A stretch of 64,000 nt of DNA from assembly GCA_023313575.1 (NCBI GenBank), contig JAJTTP010000008.1:558001-622000 (forward strand), given 5' to 3'. The notes under the pieces were generated by a model. That model saw only the letters and a program-made list of their open reading frames with translations. It did not search any database and was not told the origin of the DNA. A program made the position numbers and the translations under genes. The stretch is from Eutypella sp. D-1 (lineage: Eukaryota; Ascomycota; Sordariomycetes; Xylariales; Diatrypaceae). Shown piece by piece: positions 37,601 through 50,220 of this stretch (the stretch's first letter is position 1; every line of letters begins with the position of its first letter).

Positions 37601-38791
37601 GAAAGACGAAAAAAATAATCATAATCCGAGCAGACCCCGAGAGGAAGAAGAAGAATAAGTAAGAAGAAGGAAAAAGAGAAGGTTGCAAATGCTTTTTAAC
37701 TTGTGGACGCCTTTACCAAAAAGAAAAAAAAAAAAAAAGAAATTCGTTTAGAAGAAGAAAAGAAAAGAAAAGAAAAATATGACAGCCCAAAAAAGCCAGA
37801 CAAAAACCACCAAAAGGTAACCATGCCAAATCCCCGCCGCCCCCGTCGCCGTCGCCTTTGTTTGTGCCGTGCCGGGAGAAAGAAAGAAAAAAAAGAGACC
37901 AAAAAAAGATCAATCCAGTGAGATTTTTTCGCCCCGCTCTACTCCCGCTCCCCTCGCTTCCGCGCCTCGCTTTCCCTTGAATTCCTCCTTTTTCTTGCTT
38001 TTTTCCCCCTCTCAACCCCCCCCCCCCCTTTTCCTTTCCCAACCTTGCCCCTTCCGTAGTACGCACTACTCCTGCCGCCGACCGACCAACCAAGGAGAAG
38101 GGGATAGAGAATGTGTGTGAGAGACACGAGGGGGGGAAAATGTTTCTGCCCTCCGATAGAGAGATCGGAAAGGGAAACGCACATTTCTGCCTATTTCAAG
38201 GCGAAGCGTGGCTTGGGGGCGTGGCACGCCCATCCATCCAATCCATCCATTTCCATCCCTTCCGACTCCTTAAATGCTGTGCAGTGAACCAAATCAAAAG
38301 CGAATTAACCGCCTCGAAAAAACGCCGATAACGATGATGATGATGATGACGATGTAATGTGCTGAAAATATGCCGTCCTATAACGTGTGTTCTCCCCAGG
38401 AGGTGCGTACGTGTATGTGATAACTTTTGAAACCTCCCGACCCAAGAGTAACTGACCGGGGTATACCGATTGTCTAAAATCAATTCCGTTCTTTTATTTT
38501 TAAACCAAAGGGAGACTGCGCCGTGGTAGATGCTTTTCGGTGGTGTCGTTATAGTGGTGTGTTAGGGGGGGGGGGGTCATGATGAGATATTGTTAGGTTA
38601 AGATGGGAGGAGATGCGAAATGGCTCATAAGCTAGAGATGAAAAATTCGCAATACACATCTCACACCTGATAGCTGTGCCGGTTATGTATATGCTGTTTC
38701 CGCTACTGCGCGCTATTGCGCATTTCGCACAGGTGCCGCACGGCGGGGATTAGGCGGAGATGTGCAGGAGACTCGGCGTAGTGGTCCCTCC
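34666..38791. other. Intergenic region with simple-sequence DNA
   Basis: No gene is supported. Notable stretches are a CA/TACA-rich tract at about 36925-36980, a CCTACCTACC/CTGCCTG tract near 37305-37350, an ACTGACTG tract near 37404-37424, A- and GA-rich DNA at 37600-37780 and 37880-37910, a C run near 38020-38030, a GATGAT tract near 38330-38352 and a G12 run at 38565-38576. Open frames in this stretch (up to about 200 codons) are composed of these simple repeats and overlap on both strands. It should include the 3' UTRs of the repeat-protein gene and of the convergent RCD1 gene. Confidence 0.6.
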
Positions 38792-40151
38792 TTACATAGC
38801 GGGGTGATTAGTACCGGAGTCCATGACGTTGTCGGACAGGTTGATGAGGAGCTGGGCGAGGCAGCGCTTAGTGGCGGCGTCGTCCCGTAGGACGGAGCTG
38901 AAGGTGGCATCGCGGAGGGGCTCGGGCAGGCACTGGCGCAGGGCCTCGCGGGCGCGGGCGTTGTCGCTGAGACGCAGGAAGCAGCGGACAACATGCTTCA
39001 GGAGCCGGGCGGTCTGCTGCTCCACTAACTGGCCGACCATGTTGCTCAGAACGGTGCCGACAGCATAGAACCGCTCGTAGGTGGCGCATATGTAGTTTAG
39101 ACCGTTATCGTCCAGCAAGATCTTCTGTACAATGAAAATGGCGACCGTCTTGCTGAGCTCGGAGCCTGTCTCCATGATACGCAGACACAGGGGGATGATC
39201 TCGGTCGTCAGAAGGAAGTTGATCACCTCGGTCGAATCGTTCTTAACCAACGCGCCGATAACGCCGAGGGAGGTTAGGCGCAGATACTCAAACGGACGTG
39301 ACTTTGAAGTCGTGTTCAAGAAAGGGTAGAGAAAGAGCGGGATGTGGGCTGGTAATGACGAATAAATAGTATTATATTAGCACCGAGAAACTCCTAAAGA
39401 CCAGACGAAAACTTAATGGGGCGCATAGGGTGCGGTGCGTGAGGGCGCTTAATGAAGGGAGGAAGGGAGAGGCAGAGGCAACGATAATGATCATGGTAAT
39501 GAAGCCTCGAAGAATGAAGAATGGAAACTCGAAATTTGGAAAACGAAGAAAAGGGATAACAATACCGTTCAAGAACAATGTTCGGGTCTCATTGTGGGAG
39601 GCTACGCATTGCAGCAGGGCGAGGGCATTGCAAACTCGGTTCGAGGCAGCGGCTGTAAGCTGCGACGGGTTTAAGAGATTGTAGACGGAGATGATCTCCT
39701 GCATGAGAGAGGTCATGACACCGAAAGAATGCCAGAGGATAAGGGCCAACTCTGGGACCTGCTCCCGTTTCTTGCTAAGCTCGAGGAGGGCGGCCTCGCG
39801 AGAGTTCTCACTAAGGAGATCGGCGATGTAGTTGAGGGTGCGACGGTTATCCTCGGAGACGTTCTCGAGGCCCGAGTCCTGGGCATGAGCGGCGGCGGCG
39901 GCAGCAGCAGCAGCGTGGGCAGCAGCGGAAACGGCCATGTTGCCGGTAGCATTGCTGTGTGAGTTGGCGAGACGGGTAAAGTGTTGCTGCTGGGCAGCGG
40001 AGAGGGAGGCCTGTTGTTGTTGTTGCTGTTGTTGCTGCTGCTGTTGCTGCTGTGCCTGGTGCTGGTGGCCAGGTTGCTGCGAGTGCATCCAAGGCTGGTC
40101 CGGGTGGGCATTGTACCCGTGATGGCCGTATAAGTTGGGATTCGGCAGCAT
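38792..40151 (-). CDS. rcd1: RCD1/CAF40 (CNOT9) subunit of the CCR4-NOT complex
   Basis: Two minus-strand exons, 40151-39566 and 39348-38792, joined across a 217-bp GT-AG intron, give about 380 residues. The ATG at 40151 is the first in frame; upstream extension uses only a TTG. Splicing restores the strongly conserved RCD1 block [20 protein letters not shown]. The N-terminus is low-complexity, with a polyglutamine run of about 14 at roughly residue 35-50 and an alanine/histidine-rich tract. The remainder is the armadillo-like RCD1 fold ([17 protein letters not shown] through [21 protein letters not shown] blocks, here [17 protein letters not shown]). CNOT9 docks GW/Roquin-type and other regulatory proteins onto CCR4-NOT and so links them to deadenylation and decay of mRNA; in fission yeast Rcd1 is needed for nitrogen-starvation-induced sexual development. 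The C-terminus ends with NHPAM. Assignment is secure. Confidence 0.96.
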
Positions 40152-42896
40152 CGCGTCGGCAAAGTCGGTACGGTACAATACGGTCCGGTCCGGTCCGGTC
40201 CGGTACGTGTGTTGTTACGTTTGGTTTCGGGTTGTTTCTATGGGGGCTTTCCAAGGTGATTACCTAGGTAGGTATAGAAATATAGGATGGATTGCTATTG
40301 GAGGCAAAAGAACCCGTTCGAGAATAGAATAGATGGAAACTATCTATAGGGGGGGGGCGCAAAGTAGCTCGGTCGATATACGTATTATAAACGTATTATA
40401 TACGTATAATATGGGAAGAGCAGTTAGTTAGCGGCCTACCTAGCTTTTCGCTGTCGGGTTCGAGGTGATCGCGAGTTTATGATGTCGAGTTGGGTTGCGC
40501 AAAACTTGTTCGGACCTAGACTTGGTGGCTTGGTGACTGTGTGACTTGGTGACTTGGTGATTGTGTGACTTTTCGATCCTTTAGTCGCGAAGTTGCGAAG
40601 TTGTGAAGTTGCGAGTTGTCGTCTATCAGCAAGGATGCGAATGTTGATAACTAGGCGTGCATGTAGATGTGGATGTGGACGCGGGATGTGGATATGAATA
40701 TGAACATGAACAGGGCGACTTTTGTAAGGGCTTCTAGAGAGAAAGATGAAGCTTGCTGCTGCTGCTGCTGCTGAAATCCAAAGCACTCAATCTACCTATT
40801 TTGCATCTGTAGAGTTATGTACTTTAGAAGAATGGAATGTCCAGAAGTTTTAAAAAAGTAAAAGAAAAAGAAGGTTGAGTGGGAAGTTTTGTGTGTGGTG
40901 ATTGTAGTCTTCTTAAGGGTTTTTTCGGTATGGTATGGTTGTAGAGGATGGTGATGATGAGGAAGGAGGAAGAAGAAGAAGAAGGAGAAGAAGAAGTGAT
41001 GGTATGGTGGTGGTGGTGGTGTTGAAGTCTTAGTGTTGTTGAAGTCTTAGTGTTGTTGGTGGTTGAAGGTGGTGGTAGTAATGGTGGTGGTGGTTATGGT
41101 GGTAAGTGGGTGGTGTTGACGAAAATGTCGATGGGCTAACTAACCTGGAAAGAGGAGTGTGTCACTACCTCTTAGATACATATGTACCTATAATACGTAC
41201 ATAGTACCTGAGGTACCTAAGTATAGATGAGCAGGATTTATGTACCTTATTGTATTTAGATTTGTATGTACGTACATATATGTAGATATGTACTTATGTA
41301 GACTGGACTGGTGTAGGTACTCCCGTCTATGTATAATGCGCAGGTAGGTACGTAAAGGCTTTCCATTCCTTGCTGGACGCCTGCCTTGTCTGGGCCTTTT
41401 AGTTAGGGCTGTTCCGCCCGAATCTCCCTCCCAATTGCCGATTGGGGCAGTACTGCGATTGGGGAGTGCTGGGAAACCCTCTTTACCAACCAACCTTTGA
41501 ATCTACTTAATTGTACTTAAACCTAACATCCACTTGGGCGGCATGCTTTTATCATCCTGGTCCGTGCACGTTGTTTCCCCGGTACTTTATAGTGCTTCTT
41601 AGGACATTGGACTTGGTCCAGTTTAACGTAAGTCGGGTGCGGGGGAGCTTTGTCAGGTTTGGGGAGGTGGGAAAGTAAGTGAAACATACAGACATAAGAA
41701 TTCGCTGTTCAGCTCTGATTAGATGTCGGCTCTTTATTGGAACCTTCCAAGGGGTATGGATGCGTATATGCGTAAATGTATTATGTACCTACGTAACTAA
41801 GAACCTTGATATGCAAAAAACCGAAGTACGGAAGGGCGTCTCCATCTATATCCATGCATGCTCTGTCCTTATACTTCATCAATACCTAGCGATAGATAAA
41901 GCATCACCATCGATCGTCCTGTAAAATAGAAAACGAATTCCGGAGGGCTGGAAGAAATCCAAGGGGAAATTGCACCTGGCAACTTTCTGGACTGATTAAA
42001 CAAATAACCTACTGTAGTATAAAAAAAAGAAAACCCTTCAAGAAACCTGCCCACACCTTATTTTGTGTCCCGTCTATCTACCCAGGTAAAGTAAGTAAGT
42101 AGTCCAGTCCGTACCTCGTTTTCCCTCAACGGCTCGCTCTCAAACCTCCTCCACTCCTACCGAATCGCATAGCTATCTATCCCCGGGGGAACGCGGGCAG
42201 AGAGGAGAGAGAAAAGAAAGTATAGTTAGTTTCAAAGGGCGGCCCAGCCTCCTATACAATACCAGCAACAGGAAGAAAAAAAGAGTACATAGAAATAAAA
42301 AAAATAAGTAGTTGATAGGGGAAAAAGAAGAAGAAAAAAAGCCACCTTCATGTCTCTCTGTTTGCTACGTATATACAAAGTCCGCTCTCTCTGCCTCTTC
42401 TCTCTCCCTCGCGCGCGCGCGCTAATGTCGTGATGAAGAACGAAACAAAACCCTCCCAAAAAAGGCTGTCACGCTAACGGTGATCGGTCGAAGAAAGTCC
42501 AGAATGGGACATCATATATGAAGAGGAAGAAAGAAAAAAAAAAAGCATGTAGGCTGCTGCGTAGTTTGATTTTACTTCAAAGCCAAACGAAAAATACGGA
42601 CCCCGGCCGGGCTATACATCCGTCCAATCCATCCCATCCCATCCCATCCATCCATCCGTCCGTCCATCTACCCACCCGCCTGTCCTGTTCCCTCCAGGGT
42701 CCTTGTGTGTAATAGAAGAAAGAAGTAGATTAGATAAAGAAGTGAATTGAAAAAAAGTGTTGCTCTCGTAAAAAGCTTCGTTTGCCTTCCCCTTCCGCCG
42801 CCCCCCCCCCCCTTCTCCGCTCTCGACAGCTCCCGCGTGAGAATACACGAATTGGGCCGCCGCCAACCGGCCGACCCCAAACCCCCGGCCCCTTCA
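40152..42896. other. Intergenic region upstream of RCD1 and downstream of KIN1
   Basis: No gene is supported. Next to the RCD1 start there is a CGGTCCGGTC tandem tract (about 40180-40205), then GACTTGGTGACT-type repeats (about 40530-40575), a GCT trinucleotide run (about 40755-40772), GAA/GGA and GGTGGT tracts (about 40940-41110) and a GCGCGC tract near 42411-42421. These lie in the RCD1 promoter/leader. The 42500-42896 stretch is the 3' flank of KIN1 and includes ATCCATCC repeats and a C run near 42803. Confidence 0.6.
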
Positions 42897-45800
42897 TCAC
42901 AGGTGCAGCTCCTTGAGGATCTGGTCCGCCATGTTCTTGAACTGCCACGTGTTGCCCTCCATGCGCTTGAACTGCAGCCCGTGCAGGGAGAGCAGGGGGA
43001 CCTTGACGATGAAGATCTCGAACTCGAGCACCATGTTGCCTCCGAGGTCGTTCTGCACGCGCGTCGTCGTCTCCCCGGGAATCCGCCGCGACGAGTCTGC
43101 CGCCGGGTCGTCTCGGTGGAGGCTCTCCTGGTCCGACACCTCCGACGCCGAATCATTTCTGTCGGCGGTGCCCTTGCCCGGCGTGCGCGGGGTCGGCGGC
43201 GCCCGGTCCAGGTCGCGGGACTCGTCCCGCTCCCGCCGGAAGCTGAATCTCTGGCGGTCCTTCGGGCTCAGAACAGGACTGCCGGGTGAATTCTTGACCT
43301 CGATGCTGGGCGAATGCCGACAGCTGAAACCGCCGCGGATCTCCGTATAGTCGACACCGAGTTGCTTCAGCACCCTCTTAACGTCGGTGCGAATCGCTGG
43401 TACCGACTTGGTGGAAGTCGTCGAGACGCTAAAGAGCCCCTTCAGGAAGACCGGCTTAGCCAACTCCGAGTCGTCCAGACGCTCCGCAGAGTTACTGCTG
43501 GCCTCGCCGGCGTCCACGTCCGTCTCCTCGGGGACGTCTGCCGCCCGCGCTCCCTCCCTGCGGCGCCTCCTCGCTTGGATGCTCTCCCTGCGAGCATGCC
43601 CAAGCGATTTCGCCCTCATCGACGCCCCCCGATTGTTGAGGCTACCCTTTGCCTCGCCGGATGACTTTTCATGGGTTTCCGTCTGGTCTGATCCACTTGT
43701 GGGCGGTGGATCTTTGGCTACCTTGTGTGAGGAGCCAAACGGCCGGCGTCTGAACTCTGCTGAACTGACGCTGGTCGATCGCCCGAGTCCCTTTTTGCCG
43801 GCAGGCAGATTACCCCCTGCTGACAGAGGTGGGCTCAGTAGATCTCCGTGCTGGGGCTGACTGCTGCCAGAGCGGAGTCGAGAGCCCTGCCCCTCGTCCT
43901 TATCACGCCTCGACCTTCGAATACTAAAGCTCTTGCGAGGCGCCGATGGTGATTCAATGGGGGAGTGGACCTGGACCAGAGGTGGATGTGAACGATCCTT
44001 GTCTAGCCTCTCCGGCTCCCTTCGGCGCCTGGTACTAAATCGTCTGAGAAGACCGGCCGCCGCGCTCTCCTTCTTCGGATGATCAGGGGGGATTTCTGGT
44101 GGCGGTGGATGCGGTTTCGGTGACAACTGTGCTGCTTTCTTGGTTTCTTCTGGTGCGTCGTCTTCTCCGTGAGTCCTGGCGCGGGGGCGTGTCCTGCCAC
44201 CAGTGGCTTTCTCCCCGGCCATCTCATAGGCGGCCGTGTTCGTGTGGGCTTCCGGTGGAGGCACGATTTCTGGCATCGGGGAGTCCGCTACGTTCTTCGG
44301 TTCGTTCCTCTTCGGTACGGTTTCAACCCTGTCCCTCTCTTGCTTCTCCTTCACTAGATAATATATGGAGACCAGAGGGCTAAAAGCGTTGAGCGGGTCA
44401 CTGCCTATCTGCAGTGCCTCGGAACTGGGGTTTGTCAAGTTATCTCGGCTACTAGCCGAGTTTCGTCGTTTGTAGAAATCAAAGCCAAAGGGGCGCTTCT
44501 TTTCCAAGTCCTTGACTGGAGGCGGCGAATCCTTCTCCTTCTGCATAAGCTGCACCGCGCGCTTATACTCCTCTGACTCGATGATGCGAGTGAGCTTTGC
44601 CCTGATCTCCTCGGGAGGGCCAAAGCTAAATCCAGTCATGGCGTTGATTACTTCGGTTTCCAATGGCAGTGTAAGAGGCTCGCGTTGGGCTAGGTAATTT
44701 TCGGGGGGGCCGCCGTAGCCCTTTATCATCCAGGGGTGGTTCATAACTTCGTACATCGTGGCGCGTTGTCGGGGATCGGTGACGAGCATACGAGATAGGA
44801 GATGGCGGCATTCTGAAGGATGGTTAGCAGAAATTGTTTTAAAAGATACGTGTCAAATGAGGACTTGCCAGTAGAGAGCCAGCCTGGATAGTCCACGAGA
44901 CCCTTCTTGATTTTGGCATGCAAAGCTGGCATGCTTTGGTCGTCGAATGGGACCTTGCCGCAGACCAGAACATACAGCACGATGCCAAAACTCCAGACAT
45001 CGACTTCAGGTCCAGTGTAAGCGCGAGCCTGCAGCAACTCGGGGGCGGCAAAGTAAAGACTGCCGCAGAAAGTCTTGAGGTGCCCTCGCGGGGCAAAGAG
45101 GTTGCTTAGACCAAAGTCAATGATCTTGATGTCGCCAGTTTTGCTGATGAGAATGTTCTCGATTTTGAGGTCCCGATGTACTATGCTGTTTCGGTGGCAG
45201 TAGTCGAGGGCGCTGGCAATCTGACGACTGAATTTACGTGCTTGCTTTTCCTTAAGCTTGCCATGGGAGATAATATAGTCAAGCATCTGTCCGCCATTTA
45301 CGTATTCGAAGAGCATGTACCAATGGTAGTTGGTCCGGACCACGTCCCGTAGACCGCAGATATGTGGGTGTTGTAGGAGTGTCACTATGGCGGCTTCGCG
45401 AGCTGTGCGTATTTCTTTGGACTGGTCTGCCCGCTCTTTGTCTGCTCGACTCTGGTGATTTTCTTCGGTAGAGCCTCTGGGGATGATCTTGCAAGCAACC
45501 TAAAGCGAGCACACAAGGCACAAGGCACGAGATGGGGACGAGTCAGCCGATGTTTAATGCTTCTTCCGCACACGTTTTGTGACATTTCTAGATGTAGAGG
45601 AAAAAAGAGAATAGGGACACAAGAAAGGGGGAGAAAGGGGAAGAAGAGGGGATAGGGAAGAGGGGAAGTAACTGACCTGCTCAACACCATCTTCCTTACG
45701 GGCAAGCTTAACTTTACCCATACTGCCAGCACCAATGGTTTTTCCTAATATCCATTTTCCAGATTGCGTAGGGATTGAGGTACGAGTCGTCCTCGTCTTT

Positions 45801-46699
45801 GCTCCAGTAGCACGAGCTTCGGCGGCTGCCTGCATGACTGGAGGGATGGCAGTAGGGCCACCGTTGTTAGCGACAGCAGTAGCACCAGCCATGGCGTGAT
45901 TGTTGTTGTTCCTATGGTTGGTGGTGGTAGTGTTAATGTTATTGTTGTTGCTAGTAGTGGTAGCAGCAGCAGTAGTAGTAGTAGTAGTAGTAGGAGTGGC
46001 AGCGGAAGGGGTAATATTGTTGTTATTGTTATGATGATTGGTATTTGTATTGTGAGAGACGGGGTTATGGTGGTTAGATCGTGTGCTGCTCCGGCGGTGG
46101 ACGGGCTTTGAACTGTCGGGACCACCTCGTGTGACTACGACCGGGGGTGGACGGTCTCTACTGGAGCTTCGCTTTGGGCGGTGGGCTAAGTCTGCGGTCT
46201 CATAATCCTGTTGGGGTAAGATATCTTGCACCGGACGACTTGAAGATGATTGACGGCTGTGGTGACTTGAGTGGCGACTACTGGTACGACGATGTTGATG
46301 CTGTTGCTGTTGTTGGTATTGTTGTTGATGATAATGTTGCTGTTGTTGCTGTTGATGCCGATGTTGCTGCGAGGTAGAAGCAGATCGATGTGGCGAAGGA
46401 GCAGTAGTAGAGGAGGAGGTAGTCGGGCGAGAACGTGTGGATTGGGATCGCGACGGATGATGATGGTGATGATAACCTTGACCGTGGTGGTGAGTTCGAG
46501 AGGGAGACGACGACGCTGATGCTGATGCTGATGCTGATGTAGTTGTTACTGCTGGTGGTGGTGGTGCCAGTGGTGGAGGAGGAGGATTATGGGTGTGAGA
46601 GCGAGAATGTGATCGAGAACGTGAATGATGGTGATGATGATTATTATGATGATGATGTGAATAATCAGCGTTAGTTGCTGTAGTTGGTGGTGTTGACAT
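42897..46699 (-). CDS. kin1: KIN1/MARK (PAR-1)-type serine/threonine kinase with KA1 domain
   Basis: Three minus-strand exons (46699-45677, 45499-44869, 44812-42897) give about 1189 residues. Residues 1-310 are low-complexity His/Ser/Thr/Asn/Gln. The kinase domain begins with [15 protein letters not shown]; intron 1 (177 bp, GT-AG) separates it from VACK (ATP lysine K345). HRDLK is at 449-453, DFG at 469-471, activation-loop LKTFCGS at 482-488 (Thr484 is the LKB1-type activation site in relatives), and AAPELL follows. Intron 2 (44868-44813, 56 bp) starts with GCAAGT, a GC-AG intron, and restores [18 protein letters not shown] long basic, Ser/Pro-rich linker follows, then a C-terminal KA1 domain ([37 protein letters not shown]) that binds acidic phospholipids and inhibits the kinase. 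Yeast and fission-yeast Kin1 act in polarity, septation and exocytosis. Assignment is firm. Confidence 0.95.
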
Positions 46700-49600
46700 T
46701 GCTGGCCCTCCGACAGACAAATTAACTGATTAACTGTGATTATTATTGTTGAATGGGGGTGGTATGTAGGTAGACAAGGCACTCTGGGCACTTTTGGTGG
46801 ATAACCTGGAAGTGGTGTGGATAAGTAAGGTAAGTGGTAAGTGGTAGTTAAGTGATAGTTAAGTGGTAGTTAAGTGGTAAGTGATAAGTGGTGGGTGGGT
46901 TTAGAATAACTAGATGCTCCCACTAGATGCGATGGATAGGTTAGATGGATGGATGCCCAATACAAAAGGGGATATATTGTTGGAGGATTAACTTAATAAA
47001 TACCTACGATTGGTAGACCGCTTTAGAACGTTTGAAAGTACCTGTCAAGTACTTAAGTATCCAGGGAAGACAGGCTTGTATGTACCTACCTAAGCAAACA
47101 TACAGCAAGCACTGTCCTTATACCAGGTAGGTACAGGTAGTAATAAACCTTTATGGGGTTCCAATCCAATATATTTACCTACTAAGTAAGTACCTAGGTA
47201 GGTAGAGTAGAATGTAGGAGTTGGGGGGATTGGTAGAAAAAAAAAATTAGAGGTTTTACCGAGACAACGAAACAAGGACCTTCCAAGGTTTGGTTTGTGA
47301 AAGAGAGCCAAAAAAAAAAAAAAAAGAGCAAAAGAGCAAAAAGAGCAACAGCCCAACTAACCACTGCTAAACAGCCAGACAGCCCAGTAACCTACACAAC
47401 CCTGGATTTTACGTTATACGAGGCCTTGTCAGCCTTCGTCTAACTACTTATGTATGTAAACCTTACTATGTACTTAACAAACAGGTAATACGATAGGTCA
47501 TATATGCTCGTACTGAATCCTAATACACCTAACTTGCAGGAAGGTGCTGGGTACAAGGTTCCCCTCAACCTTGAAACCCCCCTCTCCGAAGGTTCGTAAT
47601 CGGGGGACCCAAGACAAGCCCAAGGTGCACACATAGAGTGCTTATGGGCATGTGTAGCATACCTAGTACATATAAGTACTTAGGTACCTACATAGTAAGT
47701 GTCCATGGATGCATTTCAGCATGTACAATTCAGATAGGCGTTACGGCCATATATCAGTTATATTCCACTCGAGGGCGGGGCTACATCCCATCAATGCAAT
47801 GCGATCCCTCAATCTTATAGTACTATATTATAGGTACTTAGGTTAGGTAGGTAGCTCATTCAGGGCCATACTAACAGGCTGAGAACTGAACTAACCTGGA
47901 ATAATGAGGTCTTAACTAGCACATGGGCCATACATCCTTTTTAGAAACCGTCGCTTAATATATCTTCTCAGGTGTACGGGGAGATAGGTAGCCTGTACAC
48001 ATGTCTCCGCGACACTGGTAGTTGGACAGATAGTCGTAGGGATTGGTTCTGGGTTGCGGGAAGAATTACCTGCATCGTAACCAACCACTGAGAGGGATTA
48101 AACATAAATGGTAGTACTACATACGCCGAAGTTTCGTACCTAGGTATGCGTGGATATACCTAGGTAGATGAATTTTAAGGGGGGTTTATACACCCTATCC
48201 AAGTACCTACCTAGGTACGTAAGTATGATATACAGTACCTACGTTGGTACCTAATCCGATTTCAGCTGGCAATATTAAGGTTTTCTGGAACCAATCTTAA
48301 TAATAGCGCTTTAGCACTCCCGCGACCCGGCCCGAACACTTGGTAGCCTGTTTATAAGCGCATTATGAATGGATTCAACCCTTTTCTTTCCGGGTAAGTT
48401 ATTATCCTGTCTGCTTAGGTATGTATGTACAAGTTCAGAAACCTCCCCCCCTACTACGCCCATACCACTACCTTCCACGTGTGTAACTAAACCTCGGATA
48501 ATTCTGGAGTGGACAGGACAACACAATGACATCCAGTATACATAGCTACCTACCCAAGCCTACCTTCGCAAAGTGAATTTAGACGAAAGCGGGCAAGAAG
48601 ACGAAACAACACAAAGACTGATAGGGATAACTAGTGGTAAGTACTTTATGACACATACAAGTAACTACAGCTAAGCCCAACAAAGGCTTATGACGACGAT
48701 GTTGATTGTAATAGCTTTACAACAACCCAGCCAAGGTTCAGCTCGAGTTATAGAAAAACATACCTGGTACCCGGGCTGTTTTGACATGCCTATGCGCGAT
48801 TATATAATGTACCTGGCCAGCCCAGGAGTTGAAGCTGCCACCGAACCTGCTACAGTCAGCAAGCAAGGCATGAATCCAGACCGTGTTCTATACGTAGCGA
48901 CCTAGGGACGTCTATGATTACATATACCTCGAACTTCGGTTACCTGCAGAACATCGACGTGATCGGGTACAGAGGTATCGATATAATCATCCGAAGTCCT
49001 CCCAGGTCAGGCACTAAAAAAGTCCTTACTCGAGTATTTATGAAGTACTCGTGTACCTACTACCTACCTACCTTCTGATAGGTCTACAGGTTCGCATGTA
49101 CACTGACATCATCCGCCCTCGCCAAATCCCAACTCTCGGTGGTGTATCAACCGATTTACAGTCAATCAGCTACCCAACCAGTCAAATCCGAATACACAGC
49201 TTAACAGCCAAAGCACAAAAAGCAAAACCACATGCAACCCCCCGTTGCTATTCAGAACTGCCCCGTGCGGGCGGCGGCGGTGCCTTAAATACCAAACCCA
49301 TCCTTCCCTAACTGCCGGGTTTGCGGGCTATTTGGTCCGGGATGTTCCTCAAGGCTCGACAACGACGTAGCTTGATAGGAGAGGAATCGAAGGATTGCCA
49401 ACGCATTTATATAGGTGGTTGGTAACACTGACATGGCGGATTAGCCACGGCCGCTTAGTTTTGGTTCGCACTCCCCCCCCCCCCCGTAACTACATGATGC
49501 TATACATGTATTGTTTACTCTACGTGAAAGGTCCCAGCAGTAGAGGCTTATACTGTTCGAAGAAAAGGAACTCATGGATACCTAAAGTATATTATACACA

Positions 49601-50113
49601 ACATCCTCAACATTACCCCCCTCCCTCCCTCTTCTCCTATTTGACCGTCTACCCGTCATCTAGCTGGCTATCGAGATACCGATGCTACCCATTCAATAGA
49701 CAACGAGCACAAGAAAGCAGACGTTCCCTTCCAGGAAGTCCCACCTCCGAAGTAACCCGGTGAGGTCATGGAAAAATTTCCCCGTATCAAGCCGGTCGCG
49801 CTTTAGGTGGTGATGTCTGAATACGGGTTCCAGGCTCAGGAGTGGGTGACCTAACATCCACGAGGGTAATTATATAGATTAGATAGACTTATGGGTATTT
49901 CATTGATAATAAGTTGAACTGTGTGTACCTATGACGTCTATCCCAGTATCGTGGAGGACGTTTTAATATAGAGGATGGGTTGAACAGTGCAAAAGTTGAC
50001 ACTGCTAACATTAGAGATCGAGGGATCGGGGAAATATATGATGAACTACACCAAACTCTACGACGAATGGCGGAGAAAGCGAAAAAGAAATTGCAAACAA
50101 TAATAGAAAATAT
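46700..50113. other. Intergenic region upstream of KIN1
   Basis: No gene is supported. The KIN1 promoter side holds an imperfect tandem of GTAAGTGGTA/GTTAAGTGGTA units (about 46826-46892). Many TACCTAGGTA-type palindromes follow (for example 47176-47205, 47688-47704 and 48202-48224), with an A run near 47311-47325 and a C run near 49476-49486. Small frames near 48690-48905 and 49395-49763 show no family resemblance. Confidence 0.55.
46826..46892 (+). repeat. Imperfect tandem repeat TTAAGTGGTA in KIN1 promoter
   Basis: About six degenerate 10-11-base units, variants of GTAAGTGGTA and GTTAAGTGGTA, lie about 130-190 bp upstream of the KIN1 start codon. They are of the kind that slip in copy number; a regulatory effect is unknown. 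Confidence 0.7.
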
Positions 50114-50220
50114 GGGCCACGGCGGGAGTCGAACCCGCTCCTCTCTCAACAGGGAGGAGAATATAGTAATGATGTATCGGAAATGTTTGTGAGAGTGTGC
50201 AGCCAGTACACTACGCGGCC
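50114..50220 (-). tRNA. tRNA-like gene with insert in the anticodon arm, isotype unresolved
   Basis: On the minus strand, GGCCGCG pairs with CGTGGCC as a 7-bp acceptor stem (one G-U). GTGT/GCAC makes a 4-bp D stem, CTCTC/GAGAG a 5-bp anticodon stem and GCGGG/CCCGC a 5-bp T stem with the canonical TTCGACT loop. The box-B-like GGTTCGACTCC is intact, and a TTTT Pol III stop follows within about ten bases. The total of 107 nt implies an intron of about 36 nt in the anticodon loop. With the CTCTC/GAGAG stem the exonic loop starts with AC, so the nearly universal U33 is not visible and I cannot name the anticodon. It is either a tRNA whose arm pairs differently from my reading, or a decayed copy. 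Confidence 0.6.
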
